DNA of 64,000 nt from Mycobacterium intracellulare ATCC 13950 (GTDB taxonomy: Bacteria; Actinomycetota; Actinomycetes; Mycobacteriales; Mycobacteriaceae). This document shows, one piece after another, positions 7,473 to 15,932 of the stretch (position 1 is the first letter of the stretch; each line of letters begins with the position of its first letter). The stretch is taken from contig NC_016946.1 of NCBI RefSeq assembly GCF_000277125.1, positions 186,001 through 250,000 of the forward strand, in the 5' to 3' direction. A model generated the notes under the pieces. That model did no database searches, was not told where the DNA came from, and saw only the letters and a program-made list of their open reading frames with translations. The translations under genes were made by a program, and so were the position numbers.

Positions 7473-8657
7473 CTACTGCTGGCCCTCCGCCGTGGTGGGC
7501 GGCAGCGGCGCGTCGGCGGCCAACGCGTCGAACAACCGGCCGGCCGCGTCGTGATTCCACACCACCACCGCGCCGGCGTCACCGCTGGTGAACTCCCCGA
7601 TCGGGACGGTCATGGTGGCGGTGGGCCCGTGCAACGCCCAGCCCAGCCGGGCCAGGTCCCAGGCGTGGTCGTCCTGGTCGACGGTCAGGGCGTCGGCGGC
7701 CGCGCGCGGCACCGAATACCAGCGCCGGGGATCGAGCCACACCGCCGGGCTGCCGGCGCGATGCAGCAGTTCGGCCACGAACTGACGCTGATTGACCATG
7801 CGGTCCAGATCGGCCCGCGGGGTGTCGCGCGTCCGGACGTATCCGAGCGCCTGCCGGCCGTCGAGCCTCTGGCAGCCGGCCGGCAGGTCGATGCCGGCCA
7901 GCGGGTCATCGATCGGGGTCGCCGGGCACACCGTCACCCCGCCGAGCGCGTCGACCAGCGCGGCGAACCCGCCGAAGCCGATCTCGGCATAGTGATCGAT
8001 GCGCAATCCGGTCGCCTGTTCCAGGGTGCGGACCAACAACCGCGCGCCACCCATCGAGAACGCCGCGTTGACCTTGTCCTTCCCGTGATCCGGGATCGGC
8101 ACCAAAGAATCGCGGGGTATCGACACCAGCGCCGTGGGAACGCTGGACCCGACGCCCGGCACGTGAACCAGCAGGATCGTGTCGGTGCGGCCGTCCCCGA
8201 TGTCGCCGCCGGTGGCCAAGTCCTGTTGCTGCGCGGCGCTCAGGCTCTGGCGGCTATCCGAGCCGACGATGAGCCAGTTGGTGCCGCGGCCGGGCGCGGG
8301 GCGTTCGGGATAGTCGGCGAGCACCTGCTCGCGGTGCAGTTTGGTGTCGAACCAGACGGCGCCGGCGACCAGGCCCGCGCCGATCAGCAGCACGGCCACC
8401 ACCAAGAACGACACCATGGTTCGGATCCAGCGGCGCCGCTTGCGGGGCGCGCGTGGTCGGGGCGGGCGCGATCGCTGCGCCGGGGCGACGGCCGCCGGGG
8501 CCGGTGGCGCCGGGCGGTGCAAGGGTTGGGTCTCCGCGGTCGGCGACGGCGGCGGGGCGCCCTCGCGGGGGATCACCTGCGGCGGCTCGGGGCGCGGCGG
8601 GACCGGCGGGCCCGGCGGAGCGGGCCGCCGACGCTGCGGTGCGCGGTCGCGGTTCAC
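7473..8657 (-). CDS. LytR-CpsA-Psr (LCP) family protein, full length
   Basis: LCP proteins attach glycopolymers, in mycobacteria arabinogalactan, to peptidoglycan. The 394-aa product has a long Pro/Arg-rich cytosolic N-terminus (residues 1-85), one transmembrane helix (VSFLVVAVLLIGAGLVAGAVW) and an extracellular LCP domain. The domain shows GTNWLIVGSDSRQ, GDGRTDTILLVHV, VSIPRDSLV and the late Arg-Asp region LGYVRTRDTPRADLDRM. It occupies the place of Rv3840, which is only about 137 aa in M. tuberculosis and annotated as a regulator, so this is a longer, apparently intact form. The GTG at 8657 was chosen because the frame further upstream runs inside the neighbouring gene, but the ribosome site is weak. 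It may be coupled to the upstream iron-box gene. Confidence 0.85.
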   Translation of the reverse strand: MNRDRAPQRRRPAPPGPPVPPRPEPPQVIPREGAPPPSPTAETQPLHRPAPPAPAAVAPAQRSRPPRPRAPRKRRRWIRTMVSFLVVAVLLIGAGLVAGAVWFDTKLHREQVLADYPERPAPGRGTNWLIVGSDSRQSLSAAQQQDLATGGDIGDGRTDTILLVHVPGVGSSVPTALVSIPRDSLVPIPDHGKDKVNAAFSMGGARLLVRTLEQATGLRIDHYAEIGFGGFAALVDALGGVTVCPATPIDDPLAGIDLPAGCQRLDGRQALGYVRTRDTPRADLDRMVNQRQFVAELLHRAGSPAVWLDPRRWYSVPRAAADALTVDQDDHAWDLARLGWALHGPTATMTVPIGEFTSGDAGAVVVWNHDAAGRLFDALAADAPLPPTTAEGQQ

Positions 8658-8701
8658 CTGGCTAACGTACGTGCCCTGCGGCGCACCGCGATCAGGACTG
8701 G

Positions 8702-9490
8702 CTAGCCGCGCGCCCGCAGCCCATTGATGAACGGGCACCCCATCAGCACCCGAATGGCCTGGCGCAGGCCGGTCATGTCGTCCACCGGTTTGTGGAACGG
8801 AAGCCGGACGTCGTGGTCCTGGTCGGCGCCCTCGACGCGGAACCGCACGCCGTAGCGGTCGAGCCCCAGCGGTCGCACGTGCCCGCGGCGCAGGGGCGCC
8901 GGCAGCCGGGACACCAGCCGCGCCAGGACGTCGCCGTGGGCGGCGTCCAGGTGCCGCAGCAGGCTCGACTCGAGCGCGCAGAACGGGTCGGGCCGGGCAG
9001 CGAGAAGGTCGTCGACGGCCACCGGCTCCGCGCCGGTCGCGTCGGTGACCACGACCGAGGCGATCTCGAGCCGCAGCAGCGTGTACCGCTGCTCCTGCCC
9101 GCCGGGGGGCGCACACCTCGGCGTGTCGACGCCCAGCAACGCCGGATCCGGGCATTCGGCGGCGATCACGTCGAGCGTGGAGAGGATCTCCGCCGGGGGC
9201 ACCTGCTGCAGGCGCCCGCGCACCCACACCAGCGAACGGACCGGTTCGCGCAGGGGAAGCGGCGCGTAGTCGGTCAGCTCCAGCAGCGCTTGCGATCCCG
9301 CGATGGGCCGCCCGCGTTGCTGTTCGACGGGCAGCGCCAGCGCGAAGGAGCCGTCGTCCATCAGGTGGTGCACGGGCGTGGGGACCGGGTCGTCGTGCTC
9401 GATCGCCAGGAGCGCGCCGCCGGCGCGCACGCACGCGCTGCGGATCCGTTCGGCGGTGGTCGGGGCGTGGCAGCTCAGCGGTAATACCAT
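8702..9490 (-). CDS. DUF2470 protein under an IdeR-type iron box, Rv3839 type
   Basis: The 262-aa protein matches Rv3839, an iron-responsive gene of unknown function. The C-terminal third (RPDPFCALESSLLRHLDAAHGDVLARLV onward) is the DUF2470 domain seen in haem-utilisation and pyridoxamine-oxidase-like proteins. The N-terminal part resembles their split-barrel partner (PAPTTAERIRSACVRAGGALLAIEH-like region, with LALPVEQQRG). A role in haem or iron handling is plausible but unproved. The ATG at 9490 is preferred because AAGGA lies 5 bases upstream of it; an ATG two codons earlier abuts this site. An IdeR box lies 14 bases ahead of the start. The LCP gene follows after 44 bases. Confidence 0.8.
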   Translation of the reverse strand: MVLPLSCHAPTTAERIRSACVRAGGALLAIEHDDPVPTPVHHLMDDGSFALALPVEQQRGRPIAGSQALLELTDYAPLPLREPVRSLVWVRGRLQQVPPAEILSTLDVIAAECPDPALLGVDTPRCAPPGGQEQRYTLLRLEIASVVVTDATGAEPVAVDDLLAARPDPFCALESSLLRHLDAAHGDVLARLVSRLPAPLRRGHVRPLGLDRYGVRFRVEGADQDHDVRLPFHKPVDDMTGLRQAIRVLMGCPFINGLRARG

Positions 9491-9504
9491 TCTCATCCTT
9501 ATGC

Positions 9505-9523
9505 TTAGGTAAGCCTAAGTTAA
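9505..9523. promoter_or_regulatory. IdeR iron box
   Basis: TTAGGTAAGCCTAAGTTAA matches 17 of 19 positions of the IdeR consensus TWAGGTWAGSCTWACCTWA. It overlaps a second palindrome, AAGTTAACTT (9517-9526), so two IdeR dimers may bind. Position just upstream of the DUF2470 gene predicts repression when iron is plentiful. pheA starts 57 bases away on the other strand and could also feel the site. Confidence 0.85.
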
Positions 9524-9580
9524 CTTACGCCGGTTGGCGTCGCAAGGGTTTTCTGTGCGGCGCGCCGCTAGGGTTGGGAC

Positions 9581-10531
9581 GTGGCCCGCATCGCTTACCT
9601 CGGTCCGGAAGGGACCTTCACCGAGGCGGCGCTGCGGCAGATCACGGCCGCCGGCATGGTTCCCGCCCCGCACTCCGACGGGGTGCAGTCGGTGCCGTTC
9701 GACAGCACCTCCGCGGCGTTGGCCGCGGTGCGCGACGGCGCCGCGGACTACGCGTGCGTCCCGATCGAGAACTCGATCGACGGTTCGGTGACGCCGACCC
9801 TGGACAGCTTGGCCATGGGCTCACCGCTGCAGGTCTTCGCCGAGACGACGCTGGACGTCGCGTTCAGCATCGTCGTCAAACGGGGATGCCGCGCCGCCGA
9901 CGTGCGCACGTTGGCCGCCTTCGGGGTGGCCGCGGCACAGGTGCGGCAGTGGGTGGCCGCGAACCTGGCCGATGCCGAACTGCGGCCGGCGTACTCCAAC
10001 GCCGACGCCGCCCAGCAGGTCGCCGAGGGGCGGGTCGACGCCGCCGTGACCTCGCCGCTGGCGGCCACCCACTGGGGCCTGGACACCCTGGCCGACGGCG
10101 TGGTCGACGAGCCCAATGCCCGCACCCGCTTCGTTTTGGTCGGCCTGCCGGGCCGCCCGCCGGCCCGCACCGGAGCCGATCGGACCTCGGTGGTGCTGCG
10201 CATCGACAACGCGCCGGGCGCCCTGCTGGCGGCGCTCGCCGAATTCGCCGTCCGCGGCATCGATCTGACCCGGATCGAATCCCGGCCGACCAGAACCGGA
10301 CTCGGCACCTACCGGTTTTTCGCCGATTGCGTCGGACACATCGACGACGACGCCGTGGCCGAGGCACTCAAGGCGCTGCACCGTCGTTGTGCCGATGTGC
10401 GATATCTCGGATCTTGGCCCACCGGTTCGCCCGCCGGGGCCCTGCCGCCGTCCGCCGACGAGGCGTTGCGCTGGCTGGCGCGGGTCCGCGACGGAAAGCC
10501 CGAAGACCCTGCCGGGGGGTCGCAGCGGTGA
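9581..10531 (+). CDS. pheA: Prephenate dehydratase PheA
   Basis: PheA (Rv3838c) converts prephenate to phenylpyruvate in phenylalanine synthesis. The 316-aa protein shows the N-terminal signature YLGPEGTFTEAAL, the VPIENSIDGSV substrate loop and the conserved TRF motif (NARTRFVLVG). The C-terminal ACT domain with GALLAALAEFAVRGIDLTRIESRP mediates allosteric control by phenylalanine. The GTG at 9581 directly starts the MARIAYLGPEG motif. Its TGA overlaps the GTG of the next gene by 4 bases, so the two are translationally coupled. The IdeR box lies upstream in the shared intergenic space. Confidence 0.95.
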   Translation: MARIAYLGPEGTFTEAALRQITAAGMVPAPHSDGVQSVPFDSTSAALAAVRDGAADYACVPIENSIDGSVTPTLDSLAMGSPLQVFAETTLDVAFSIVVKRGCRAADVRTLAAFGVAAAQVRQWVAANLADAELRPAYSNADAAQQVAEGRVDAAVTSPLAATHWGLDTLADGVVDEPNARTRFVLVGLPGRPPARTGADRTSVVLRIDNAPGALLAALAEFAVRGIDLTRIESRPTRTGLGTYRFFADCVGHIDDDAVAEALKALHRRCADVRYLGSWPTGSPAGALPPSADEALRWLARVRDGKPEDPAGGSQR

Positions 10532-11214
10532 GCGGTCGCTTGATCCTGGTGCGCCACGGCCAGTCCTACGGCAACGTCGAGCGCCGGCTCGACACCCGCC
10601 CGCCCGGGGCGGAGCTGACGCCCTTGGGCCGCGACCAGGCCCGGGCGTTCGCCCGCGGCTCGGGCCGCCCGGCGATGCTCGCGCACTCGGTCGCCACCCG
10701 GGCATCGCAGACCGCGGCGGTGATCGCGGACCAGCTCGCCATGTCGGCCATCGAGGTGCCCGGCATCCACGAGGTGCAGGTCGGCCGGCTCGAAGACCGC
10801 AACGACGACGCGGCGGTCGCGGAGTTCAACGCCATCTACGACCGCTGGCATCGCGGCGAGCTCGACGTGCCGCTGCCCGGCGGCGAGACCGGCAACGACG
10901 TGCTGGACCGCTACGTGCCGGTGCTCACCGACCTGCGCCTGCGCTACCTCGACAACCACGACTTCCACGGCGACATCGTGGTCGTCAGCCACGGCGCCGC
11001 GATCCGGCTGGCCGCCGCGGTCCTGGCCGGCGTGGAGGCCGACTTCGCGCTCGACAACCATCTCGAGAACGCCCAATCGGTGGCCTTGACCCCGATCACC
11101 GACGGCCGGTGGAGTTGCGTGCGCTGGGGGACGTTGACCCCGCCCTTTTATCCGGAGGCCGAGGCCACCCCGGTCGCGGACGCGGTGCGATCAAGCACCG
11201 ACCCGATGGGTTGA
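10528..11214 (+). CDS. Histidine phosphatase (phosphoglycerate mutase-like), Rv3837c type
   Basis: The 228-aa protein belongs to the histidine phosphatase superfamily. The catalytic RHG motif is at the N-terminus (LILVRHGQSYGNVE), the second arginine region is AHSVATRASQTA, the acid is in VGRLEDRNDDA, and the second catalytic histidine is in VVVSHGAAIRLAA. In the M. tuberculosis order this is Rv3837c, annotated as a phosphoglycerate mutase. The true substrate is unknown and phosphatase activity is just as likely. The GTG start overlaps the pheA stop, so it is expressed with pheA. Confidence 0.9.
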   Translation: MSGRLILVRHGQSYGNVERRLDTRPPGAELTPLGRDQARAFARGSGRPAMLAHSVATRASQTAAVIADQLAMSAIEVPGIHEVQVGRLEDRNDDAAVAEFNAIYDRWHRGELDVPLPGGETGNDVLDRYVPVLTDLRLRYLDNHDFHGDIVVVSHGAAIRLAAAVLAGVEADFALDNHLENAQSVALTPITDGRWSCVRWGTLTPPFYPEAEATPVADAVRSSTDPMG

Positions 11215-11222
11215 GACGTCGA

Positions 11223-11414
11223 TCAGACGGCCAGCGCGATCACTTCGGTGCAGGCACAGCCCACGGCCTCGCAGTCGATGACGAAGGCGTGCGGCAACAG
11301 TTCGGGGCTGAAGCAGTCCGGCTCGGTGCACTCCGACCGGTGCAGCGCGTGGTGAATGATGGTGCCGTGACAGTGATCTAAGCCTGCCCGGCAGTCGCGG
11401 CAGTCAGTGCTCAT
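11223..11414 (-). CDS. Small Cys/His-rich protein, 63 aa
   Basis: The 63-aa frame begins MSTDCRDCRAGLDHCHGT and contains eight cysteines (5, 8, 15, 29, 34, 48, 53, 55) and several histidines, with CxxC-type and CxC pairs. This suggests one or two bound metal ions, probably zinc. It has no signal or membrane helix. The ribosome site upstream of 11414 is poor. The gene ends 8 bases from the converging phosphatase gene and lies 48 bases downstream of the minizincin gene on the same strand. I do not recognise a named family. The cysteine spacing supports a real protein. Confidence 0.65.
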   Translation of the reverse strand: MSTDCRDCRAGLDHCHGTIIHHALHRSECTEPDCFSPELLPHAFVIDCEAVGCACTEVIALAV

Positions 11415-11462
11415 AACGCGTTCATAGCACCCGCGGGGGACAAATCCGGGACGCCGCGCCAG

Positions 11463-11813
11463 TCAGGCCCAGCCCAGTTCGTGCAGCCGGTCGTCGTCGA
11501 TGCCGAAGTGGTGCGCGATTTCGTGGATCACCGTGATGGCCACCTCCTCGACGACCTCGGCCTCGGACTCGCACACGTCCAGCAGCGCCTCGCGGTAGAT
11601 GGTGATGGCGTCGGGCAGCGCGCCGGCGTAGTCGGAGTCGCGCTCGGTCAGCGCCACTCCTTCGTACAGCCCGAGCAGTTCGGCGTCCTCGGGATGGCGG
11701 TCCTCGACCAGCACGACGACGTTGTCCATCGCGGCGGCCAGCTCGGGCGGTATCAGATCGAGGGCGTCGGAGACCAGTTCGTCGAAGCGCCGCGGATCCA
11801 TCCGCACGGGCAC
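11463..11813 (-). CDS. Metallopeptidase family protein (minizincin), Rv3836 type
   Basis: This 116-aa protein belongs to the small zincin-like family (PF06262). It carries the zinc site HEIAHHFGIDD near the C-terminus, the extended HExxHxxGxxD pattern, with the catalytic Glu. The N-terminal MDPRRFDELVSDALDLIPPEL is typical of the family. Peptidase activity has not been shown for most members. The GTG at 11813 starts 4 bases after the stop of the Rv3835-like gene, so the two are in one operon as in M. tuberculosis. An ATG four codons later is an alternative start. Confidence 0.88.
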   Translation of the reverse strand: MPVRMDPRRFDELVSDALDLIPPELAAAMDNVVVLVEDRHPEDAELLGLYEGVALTERDSDYAGALPDAITIYREALLDVCESEAEVVEEVAITVIHEIAHHFGIDDDRLHELGWA

Positions 11814-11817
11814 CCGG

Positions 11818-13188
11818 CTAGCCCCCCGGTGGGGGCTCGGCGGGCGGGGCCGGCGGCGGGGGCGCCTCGGGTGCCGGGTTCGCGGGCGGTGCGCCGTTGT
11901 CCGCCGGCGGGGGCGGTGCTTGCGGCGCGGGAGGCTGCTGCTGGGGGGCCTGCTGGGGTTGCGGTGGCTGCTGGGGCTGTGTCACCACGGGTTGCTGGCC
12001 CGGCAGGTGCTGATTGTTCGGCGGCATCTCCGGCGCCGTGGTGGACTGGTTGGACGGCGCCTGCGCCGGGACCTGCAGCGGAATCGGCGGCATGGTCAGG
12101 CGCTCTTCGGGGATGTCGGGCGGCGGCACCGGGGGCTGGCCGTTGATCAGCAGCTGACCCTTGGCGCTGTTCAGCAGGGTGGCCCAGCCCCCGTTGCCCA
12201 GCGTCGCGCCGATGCTGCAGGCCACCTCGCGGCTGCCGGCCGTCCAGCTCGCCAGCGGCACCGTGGGGTAGATCAGGGTCAGCGTGGTGGTGCGCAGCTT
12301 GACCGGCGCCAGGTAGGCGTCGGTCATCTTGGTGCACGAATCCTTGATGAAGCTGTCCTGGTCCGGCTCGGCGGGCAGGGCGTCCGGGAACCTCTCGGCC
12401 AGGTTGACCGTGCCGGTGACCTCCATCGCGTGCGGGGCCGTGCAGTCCACCGGCACATCGGTCGGCTGGTTGGTCGCCGGATCGATGCCTAGGCAGGTGC
12501 CGGCCGGCCAGACCTTGGACTGGTCGACGTCGGCGACCTTGCCCTTGAACGCCTGCTGCTGGTTGTTCGTGGCGGGCAGTTGCAGGCCGCACAGCATGCG
12601 GCGATCGCCGGACTGACGCCACGCGCGGTCGCCGGGCCACAGCAGGCTGACGGTGAACTTGCTGTTCGGATCGAACTTGAGTCCGAGGTAGTTACGGACG
12701 GACGCCTCGCACTGCTCCTGGGTGATCTGCTGGATGCGGGCGGGCGTCGGGGGCGCGGCGTTGGGTCCGTACTCCGAGCCCGGGAACGTGCGCATGTCAA
12801 TGGATTCGGCCACTTCGAACTTGTGGTCGTCGCCGCAGTTGACGATCTTCGCCGACTCCGGCGTGGCGTCGGGCCACATCAGGCATTCGCCGCGGGAGGC
12901 GCGGTTGAGGGCGGCGTCGCTCTTGGCCCCGGTGCTGCGCACGGGGCTGCTGTCGAGGAGTCGCCCCGATTCGGTGCTGACCGGGATCGCGGTCACCAGC
13001 CCGGCGATCAACAGGCCCCCGAGCGCGGTCAGCAGCAGCGCCCGCCGGGTGGCCCGGGCCTGCAGGCTGCGCGGCCACAAGAATGCCGACGGCTGCTGTC
13101 CGGACGGCTCACCGGTCGAGGCGGCGGGCGTCTCGACGGCGGGGCCTTCCGAACGTTCCTTCTCGGGCGCTTGCGACATCGGGTCCAT
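11818..13188 (-). CDS. Septum-formation-domain membrane protein, Rv3835 type
   Basis: The 456-aa protein corresponds to Rv3835. A cytosolic N-terminus of about 45 residues precedes one transmembrane helix (ALLLTALGGLLIAGLVTAIPV). The extracellular part has paired cysteines in motifs such as GECLMWPD, NCGDDHKFEVAE and GTCLGIDPATNQPTDVPVDCTAPHAMEV, which suit the septum-formation domain (PF13845), here in two copies. The last 110 residues are Pro/Gln/Ala-rich and probably disordered in the cell wall. The function is not established. The ATG at 13188 is chosen; a second ATG three codons later is possible, and neither has a strong ribosome site. It is divergent from serS. Confidence 0.85.
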   Translation of the reverse strand: MDPMSQAPEKERSEGPAVETPAASTGEPSGQQPSAFLWPRSLQARATRRALLLTALGGLLIAGLVTAIPVSTESGRLLDSSPVRSTGAKSDAALNRASRGECLMWPDATPESAKIVNCGDDHKFEVAESIDMRTFPGSEYGPNAAPPTPARIQQITQEQCEASVRNYLGLKFDPNSKFTVSLLWPGDRAWRQSGDRRMLCGLQLPATNNQQQAFKGKVADVDQSKVWPAGTCLGIDPATNQPTDVPVDCTAPHAMEVTGTVNLAERFPDALPAEPDQDSFIKDSCTKMTDAYLAPVKLRTTTLTLIYPTVPLASWTAGSREVACSIGATLGNGGWATLLNSAKGQLLINGQPPVPPPDIPEERLTMPPIPLQVPAQAPSNQSTTAPEMPPNNQHLPGQQPVVTQPQQPPQPQQAPQQQPPAPQAPPPPADNGAPPANPAPEAPPPPAPPAEPPPGG

Positions 13189-13300
13189 TCTGACAGGACG
13201 ACCTGAGGCGCGTGACAAAAGTTACTGATGTGAGTCCTGAGCCGGGCCGGCGGGGACGCTGTGCCGGTCGGGCGGTGCCGGTGAAAGTAGTGTCAGGGCC

Positions 13301-14560
13301 GTGATCGACCTGAAGCTGCTCCGGGAAGACCCCGACGCCGTGCGCCGCTCCCAGCTCAGCCGCGGTGAAGACCCGACGCTGGTGGACACGCTGCTGTCGG
13401 CCGACGCCGCACGCCGGGCCGCCATCTCCTCCGCCGACGCGCTGCGCGCAGACCAGAAGTCCGCGAGCAAGAGCGTCGGCGCCGCGTCGCCCGACGAGCG
13501 GCCCGCGTTGCTCGCGCGCGCCAAGGAACTGGCCGAGCAGGTGAAGGCCGCCGAGGCCGCCCAGGCCGAGGCGGAGGCGGCGTTCACCGCGGCGCACATG
13601 GCCATCTCGAACGTCGTCATCGACGGCGTCCCGGCCGGCGGGGAGGACGACTTCGCCGTCCTCGACACCGTCGGCGAACCCCCGGCGCTCGACGACCCCA
13701 AGGACCACCTCGAGCTGGGCGAGTCGCTGGGCCTGATCGACATGCAGCGCGGCGCCAAGGTGTCCGGCTCGCGGTTCTACTTTTTGACCGGCCAGGGCGC
13801 GCTGCTGCAGCTCGGCCTGCTGCAGCTGGCGGCGCAGCTGGCAGTCAGCAACGGTTTCACCCTGATCATCCCGCCGGTGCTGGTGCGTCCAGAAGTGATG
13901 TCGGGCACCGGATTCCTCGGCGCCCACGCAGAAGAGGTGTATCACCTCGACGCCGATGATCTTTACCTCGTCGGCACGTCCGAGGTGCCGCTTGCCGGCT
14001 ACCACGCCAACGAGATCCTCGACCTGTCCGGCGGACCGCTGCGCTATGCGGGCTGGTCGTCGTGCTTCCGGCGCGAGGCCGGCAGCCACGGCAAGGACAC
14101 CCGCGGCATCATCCGGGTGCATCAGTTCGACAAGGTCGAAGGCTTCGTCTACTGCACGCCCGCCGACGCCGAGGCCGAACACCAGCGGCTGCTGGGTTGG
14201 CAGCGCGAGATGCTGGCCCGCATCGAGGTGCCGTATCGGGTGATCGACGTGGCCGCAGGCGATCTCGGCTCGTCGGCCGCCCGCAAGTTCGACTGCGAGG
14301 CGTGGGTTCCCACGCAGGGCACCTATCGCGAGCTGACGTCGACGTCGAACTGCACCACGTTCCAGGCGCGCCGGCTGTCGACCCGCTACCGCGACGAGAA
14401 CGGCAAGCCCCAGACCGCGGCCACGCTCAACGGCACGCTGGGCACCACCCGCTGGCTGGTGGCGATCCTGGAGAACCACCAGCGGCCCGACGGCAGTGTG
14501 CGGGTTCCCGAGGCGCTGGTGCCGTTCGTCGGCGCCGAGGTGCTCGAGCCGGGTGGGTAG
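13301..14560 (+). CDS. serS: Seryl-tRNA synthetase
   Basis: SerS (Rv3834c; 419 aa) charges tRNA-Ser. The N-terminal 110 residues form the tRNA-binding coiled-coil arm ([21 protein letters not shown] onward, rich in Ala/Glu/Lys). The class II core follows: motif 2 is [21 protein letters not shown] with the ATP-binding arginines, and motif 3 is [29 protein letters not shown] contributes to serine recognition. The start is the GTG at 13301. The stop abuts the converging AraC gene with no intergenic base. Confidence 0.97.
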   Translation: MIDLKLLREDPDAVRRSQLSRGEDPTLVDTLLSADAARRAAISSADALRADQKSASKSVGAASPDERPALLARAKELAEQVKAAEAAQAEAEAAFTAAHMAISNVVIDGVPAGGEDDFAVLDTVGEPPALDDPKDHLELGESLGLIDMQRGAKVSGSRFYFLTGQGALLQLGLLQLAAQLAVSNGFTLIIPPVLVRPEVMSGTGFLGAHAEEVYHLDADDLYLVGTSEVPLAGYHANEILDLSGGPLRYAGWSSCFRREAGSHGKDTRGIIRVHQFDKVEGFVYCTPADAEAEHQRLLGWQREMLARIEVPYRVIDVAAGDLGSSAARKFDCEAWVPTQGTYRELTSTSNCTTFQARRLSTRYRDENGKPQTAATLNGTLGTTRWLVAILENHQRPDGSVRVPEALVPFVGAEVLEPGG

Positions 14561-15307
14561 CTAGCGCCCGCCGGCCAGCTGCCCCGGGGTGTGGCCGAAC
14601 GCCCGCCGGTAGGTGTCGATGAACGCACTCGCCGTGGCCCAACCACATTCGGCCGCCACCGACGTGACATCGCGCCGATCGGCGAGCAACACGAGGGCGT
14701 GCTGCAGCCGGACCTGCGTGCGCCATTGCGGGAACGTCATGGCCAGCTCGTCGCTGAACAATCGGCTCAGCGTGCGTTGGCCGACGCCGACCCGATCGCC
14801 GATCTGCTGCAGCGTCAACGGCTCGCGCAGGTTATCGGCGATCAGTGCGCACGCCCGGCGCAGCCGGGGGTCGACGGGCGTGGGGATCCACAGCGGCTCC
14901 GCGACGCCGGTCGCCCGCACCTGGTCGTGCAGGACGGCCAGCATCCGGTGATGCTCGGCGGTCTCGGTGCCGTCGGCCTGCGAACACGCGATGATCAGTT
15001 CACGCATCAGCGGGCTGACCGCCAGCACGGCCGGCGCCCGCGGGCCGCGGCGGTAGCGGCCGGGATCCAGTGCGACGCCGTGAAATTGCGTCGTGCCGTG
15101 GAACTTGTGTTCGTGCCAGCATCCGGCCGGTATCCAGATGGCGCGATTGGCCGGCGTGATCCACGTTCCGGCCGGGGTGGTCACCGACACCGCGCCCGAG
15201 GACGGGTACACGATCTGGTGTTGCGGATGGCGGTGCCGTTCGATCCGCGCGCCCGGCGGCAGCGTCTGCGCCGACGTGACCAGTCCGTGGTGGCTGACTT
15301 CCGACAT
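14561..15307 (-). CDS. AraC-family transcriptional regulator, Rv3833 type
   Basis: The protein (248 aa from this start) has an N-terminal cupin-like sensor with RIERHRHPQHQIVYPSSGAVSV and IWIPAGCWHEHKF. The C-terminal AraC double helix-turn-helix contains LTLQQIGDRVGVGQRTLSRLF and VTSVAAECGWATASAFIDTYRRAFGHTPGQ. The histidine-rich cupin suggests a bound metal or small ligand. It corresponds to Rv3833. It is divergently transcribed from the methyltransferase 55 bases away, so it probably controls that gene and itself. A GTG eight codons upstream (15331) is an alternative start. Confidence 0.88.
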   Translation of the reverse strand: MSEVSHHGLVTSAQTLPPGARIERHRHPQHQIVYPSSGAVSVTTPAGTWITPANRAIWIPAGCWHEHKFHGTTQFHGVALDPGRYRRGPRAPAVLAVSPLMRELIIACSQADGTETAEHHRMLAVLHDQVRATGVAEPLWIPTPVDPRLRRACALIADNLREPLTLQQIGDRVGVGQRTLSRLFSDELAMTFPQWRTQVRLQHALVLLADRRDVTSVAAECGWATASAFIDTYRRAFGHTPGQLAGGR

Positions 15308-15362
15308 ATCTCGGCAGGATATCGGAAGCACGCACCCGCCGTCGCGGCCTAGCGTGGGCGGT

Positions 15363-15932
15363 ATGGCGATGAATCTGATCCACCGACGGCGCTGCAGCTC
15401 CCCGTCATGGGAAAGGGCGGTGGCCGATCAGCTGCTGCCGTGGGCGCTCCACGGCGTCGAACTGGGCACGCGCACTGTGGAAATCGGCCCCGGATACGGC
15501 GCGACACTGCGCGCCCTGCTCGATCGCACGGAATCACTCACGGCCGTTGAACTCGACAGCGCGATGGCCGATCGCCTGCAGCGCCGCTACGGCGAGCGGG
15601 CCCGGATCATCCAGGCGAGCGGCACCGAAACCGGCCTGCCCGCAGCCGATTTCACGTCGGTGGTGTGCTTCACGATGCTGCACCACGTTCCCACCGCCGC
15701 GTTGCAGGATCAGCTCTTCGCCGAGGCGTTCAGGCTGCTGCGGCCCGGCGGGGTGTTCGCCGGTAGCGACGGTGTCCCGTCGCTGGCGTTCCGACTGATC
15801 CACGTTGCCGACACCTACAACCCCATCGCGCCGAAGGACCTGCCCGGCCGGCTTCGCGCCGCGGGATTCACCGACATCGACACCGACGTCAAGCGTGGCC
15901 GGCAGCGATGGCGGGCCACCAAACCGGGCTAG
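15363..15932 (+). CDS. SAM-dependent methyltransferase, Rv3832c type
   Basis: The 189-aa protein is a class I methyltransferase. The SAM-binding motif I is TVEIGPGYGATLRALL, the acidic end of strand 2 is TAVELDSAMADRLQ, and motif IV/post-IV reads VVCFTMLHHVP followed by LLRPGGVFAGSDGV. The substrate is unknown. The start at 15363 puts it 55 bases from the divergent AraC gene, the same arrangement as Rv3832c/Rv3833. Its stop overlaps the end of the converging DUF2834 gene by 4 bases. Confidence 0.88.
   Translation: MAMNLIHRRRCSSPSWERAVADQLLPWALHGVELGTRTVEIGPGYGATLRALLDRTESLTAVELDSAMADRLQRRYGERARIIQASGTETGLPAADFTSVVCFTMLHHVPTAALQDQLFAEAFRLLRPGGVFAGSDGVPSLAFRLIHVADTYNPIAPKDLPGRLRAAGFTDIDTDVKRGRQRWRATKPG

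Noticed and set aside
8658..9434. Extension of the LCP frame to a 653-codon protein
   Set aside because: The extra part lies within the DUF2470 gene in a different frame and lacks any domain.
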